The position numbers were made by a program, and so were the translations under genes. A stretch of DNA of 52,058 nucleotides from Paenibacillus timonensis (GTDB taxonomy: Bacteria > Bacillota > Bacilli > Paenibacillales > Paenibacillaceae), in assembly GCF_022427145.1 (NCBI RefSeq), contig NZ_JAKSXN010000041.1:1-52058 (forward strand), given 5' to 3'. This document shows positions 50,778-52,058 of the stretch, in pieces (the stretch's first letter is position 1; each line of letters starts with the position of its first letter). Below the pieces are notes generated by a model, which worked only from the letters and a program-made list of their open reading frames with translations, was not told where the DNA came from and did no database searches.

Positions 50778-51674
50778 TTGGCAAAACAAATCCAGGAACC
50801 GAAACCGGATTGGATTCGTATCAAGTTGACGACAGGAGATAATTACCAGGACATCAAGCAAATGATGCGCTCCAAAACCTTACATACCGTTTGTGAAGAA
50901 GCGCGTTGTCCGAATATATATGAGTGCTGGGCGAACCGCACCGCAACGTTCATGATTTTAGGCGATATTTGCACGCGGGCCTGCCGCTTTTGCGCAGTGA
51001 ATACCGGTCTGCCGACCGAGCTAGACCTGCAGGAGCCGCAACGCGTAGCCGAAGCGGCGGAGCAGATGAATTTGCGCCATTGCGTTGTTACCAGCGTGGC
51101 CAGGGACGACCTGAAGGATGGCGGAGCCAGCATTTTCGCCGGGACCATTAAGGCGATCCGCGAACGCTTGCCCTTCTGCAGCGTAGAGGTGCTCATCCCG
51201 GACTTTCAGGGAGATGAAGAAGCGCTTCGGATCGTCATGGAGGCAAAGCCGGATATTTTGAACCACAACATCGAAACGGTGGAACGGTTATCCGATCGCG
51301 TCCGGGCGAAGGCGAAATACCGCCGCTCTCTGGAGTTGCTCCAGCGGGCGAAAGCGATGAATCCGGAGATTCCGACGAAATCCAGCATCATGTTGGGCGT
51401 CGGGGAGGAGTGGGACGAGATTTTGCAGGCGATGGACGATTTGCGTGCCGTGGACTGCGATATTTTGACGATCGGCCAGTACTTGCAGCCTTCGCCGCAG
51501 CATCTGCACGTGGAGAAGTATTATAAACCCGAGCAGTTTGCGGAGCTGAAGGAAGAAGGGATGAAACGTGGCTTCAGCCACGTGGAATCCGGCCCGCTCG
51601 TGCGCAGCTCGTATCACGCCCATGAACAGGTCAATTCGGCCAAGAAACAAGCAAGCGTTCCCGCTTCGTCGTAA
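50778..51674 (+). CDS. lipA: Lipoyl synthase
   Basis: A 298-residue radical SAM enzyme that inserts two sulfurs into octanoyl groups on lipoate-dependent enzymes. The auxiliary cluster Cys are C39, C44 and C50 ([12 protein letters not shown]); the radical SAM motif is C65-x3-C69-x2-C72 (CTRACRFC); RSSYHA near the end is conserved. Start TTG (50778) gives the exact length of B. subtilis LipA, and AAGGAAGG lies upstream. A longer open frame starting at 50736 is rejected. Confidence 0.96.
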   Translation: MAKQIQEPKPDWIRIKLTTGDNYQDIKQMMRSKTLHTVCEEARCPNIYECWANRTATFMILGDICTRACRFCAVNTGLPTELDLQEPQRVAEAAEQMNLRHCVVTSVARDDLKDGGASIFAGTIKAIRERLPFCSVEVLIPDFQGDEEALRIVMEAKPDILNHNIETVERLSDRVRAKAKYRRSLELLQRAKAMNPEIPTKSSIMLGVGEEWDEILQAMDDLRAVDCDILTIGQYLQPSPQHLHVEKYYKPEQFAELKEEGMKRGFSHVESGPLVRSSYHAHEQVNSAKKQASVPASS

Positions 51675-51695
51675 ACCAGAAGGAGGATGGATCCT

Positions 51696-52058
51696 TTGAT
51701 TCAAATCGGCGGCAGAACCTATGAACTGATTCAGAATTATCGGGACGCTTGGGATCCCGAAGCGTTTAAGCAGCGGTACAGCGAGGTGCTCGACCGCTAT
51801 GATTACATTATTGGGGATTGGGGTTACGAGAAGCTTCGCCTTAAGGGCTTTTTGCGGGACAATCATCCCAAGGCAAACCGGGATACGGCGTATTCCGGCA
51901 TTACGGATTATATCAACGAATACTGCAACTTCGGCTGTGCTTATTTTGTCCTCCAGAAGGTGAAGGACAACCATAAGGACAAGGATACTCCTAAAGACAA
52001 AGACGCCGGAAGCGGAAAAGTCGCAGTGCTGCAGGAAACAGAAACGGCCCCCGAATAA
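51696..52058 (+). CDS. yutD: YutD-family protein
   Basis: A 120-residue protein. The core RDAWDPEAFKQRYSEVLDRY and DYIIGDWGYEKLRLKGFLRD is strongly conserved in the YutD (DUF1027) family of Bacillota, whose function is unknown. A charged tail rich in Lys and Asp (DNHKDKDTPKDKDAGSGK) ends the protein. A TTG at 51696, nine bases after AGGAGG, is preferred over an ATG at 51687 that overlaps the Shine-Dalgarno. It is 21 bp from lipA, the same order as in B. subtilis, and ends at the last base of the window. Confidence 0.88.
   Translation: MIQIGGRTYELIQNYRDAWDPEAFKQRYSEVLDRYDYIIGDWGYEKLRLKGFLRDNHPKANRDTAYSGITDYINEYCNFGCAYFVLQKVKDNHKDKDTPKDKDAGSGKVAVLQETETAPE

Overview
The window reads as a chromosomal segment of an endospore-forming Bacillota bacterium, most likely Paenibacillus or a close relative. 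Evidence for this: a 16-tRNA array in the order of Bacillus subtilis trnD, two tricistronic GerA-type germinant receptor operons, a small acid-soluble spore protein (SspI), the YunB / LytH / LipA / YutD neighbourhood, a LiaFSR-PspA envelope-stress module, strong AGGAGG ribosome binding sites with frequent TTG and GTG starts, and a moderately high GC content. The genus is an inference; no rRNA gene lies in the window.

Layout: 67-1618, sixteen tRNA genes closed by an intrinsic terminator. 1765-5756, germination operon in A-B-C order. 5844-20588, a carbohydrate-utilisation locus: a secreted GxGYxYP protein on the minus strand, divergent from a GntR/LacI-type regulator, then two MalF/MalG-like permeases, a sugar-binding lipoprotein, a GH38 alpha-mannosidase, an unfamiliar 777-residue protein with a TIM-barrel-plus-GATase look, and a DUF4964/DUF4965 (glutaminase-A-like) protein. 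20777-21622, an aldo/keto reductase. 21726-26359 (minus), an iron/phosphonate-type ABC importer with a fused double permease and a phosphoesterase carrying unusual motif residues, divergent from a LysR regulator. 27492-32048 (minus), membrane genes: YitT-like protein, KhtT/KhtU-type K+/H+ antiporter, a small exported protein and an ArsB/NhaD-type transporter with an attenuator-like leader.

32403-37143 is an envelope-stress island: LiaI-like membrane protein, PspA, PspC, a second PspA, a terminator, then LiaF, LiaS and LiaR. 37165-40888 (minus) is the second germination operon, in B-A-C order. 40957-52058 is housekeeping and sporulation: YwmB-like protein, a spermidine-synthase-like methyltransferase, glucose-6-phosphate dehydrogenase, release factor 3, SspI, a KtrC-type RCK protein, a TrmH-family rRNA/tRNA methyltransferase, an orphan, YunB, LytH, lipoyl synthase and YutD.

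The best candidates for undescribed biology are the 15-kb glycan locus, whose enzymes include three families of unknown or uncertain activity and which shows a repeated 12-bp operator-like word at its two promoters; the ABC importer with a phosphoesterase whose catalytic His position is Leu; and the regulatory DNA between the ArsB/NhaD-like gene and the Lia/Psp operon. All functions are read from sequence alone; no database search was run.
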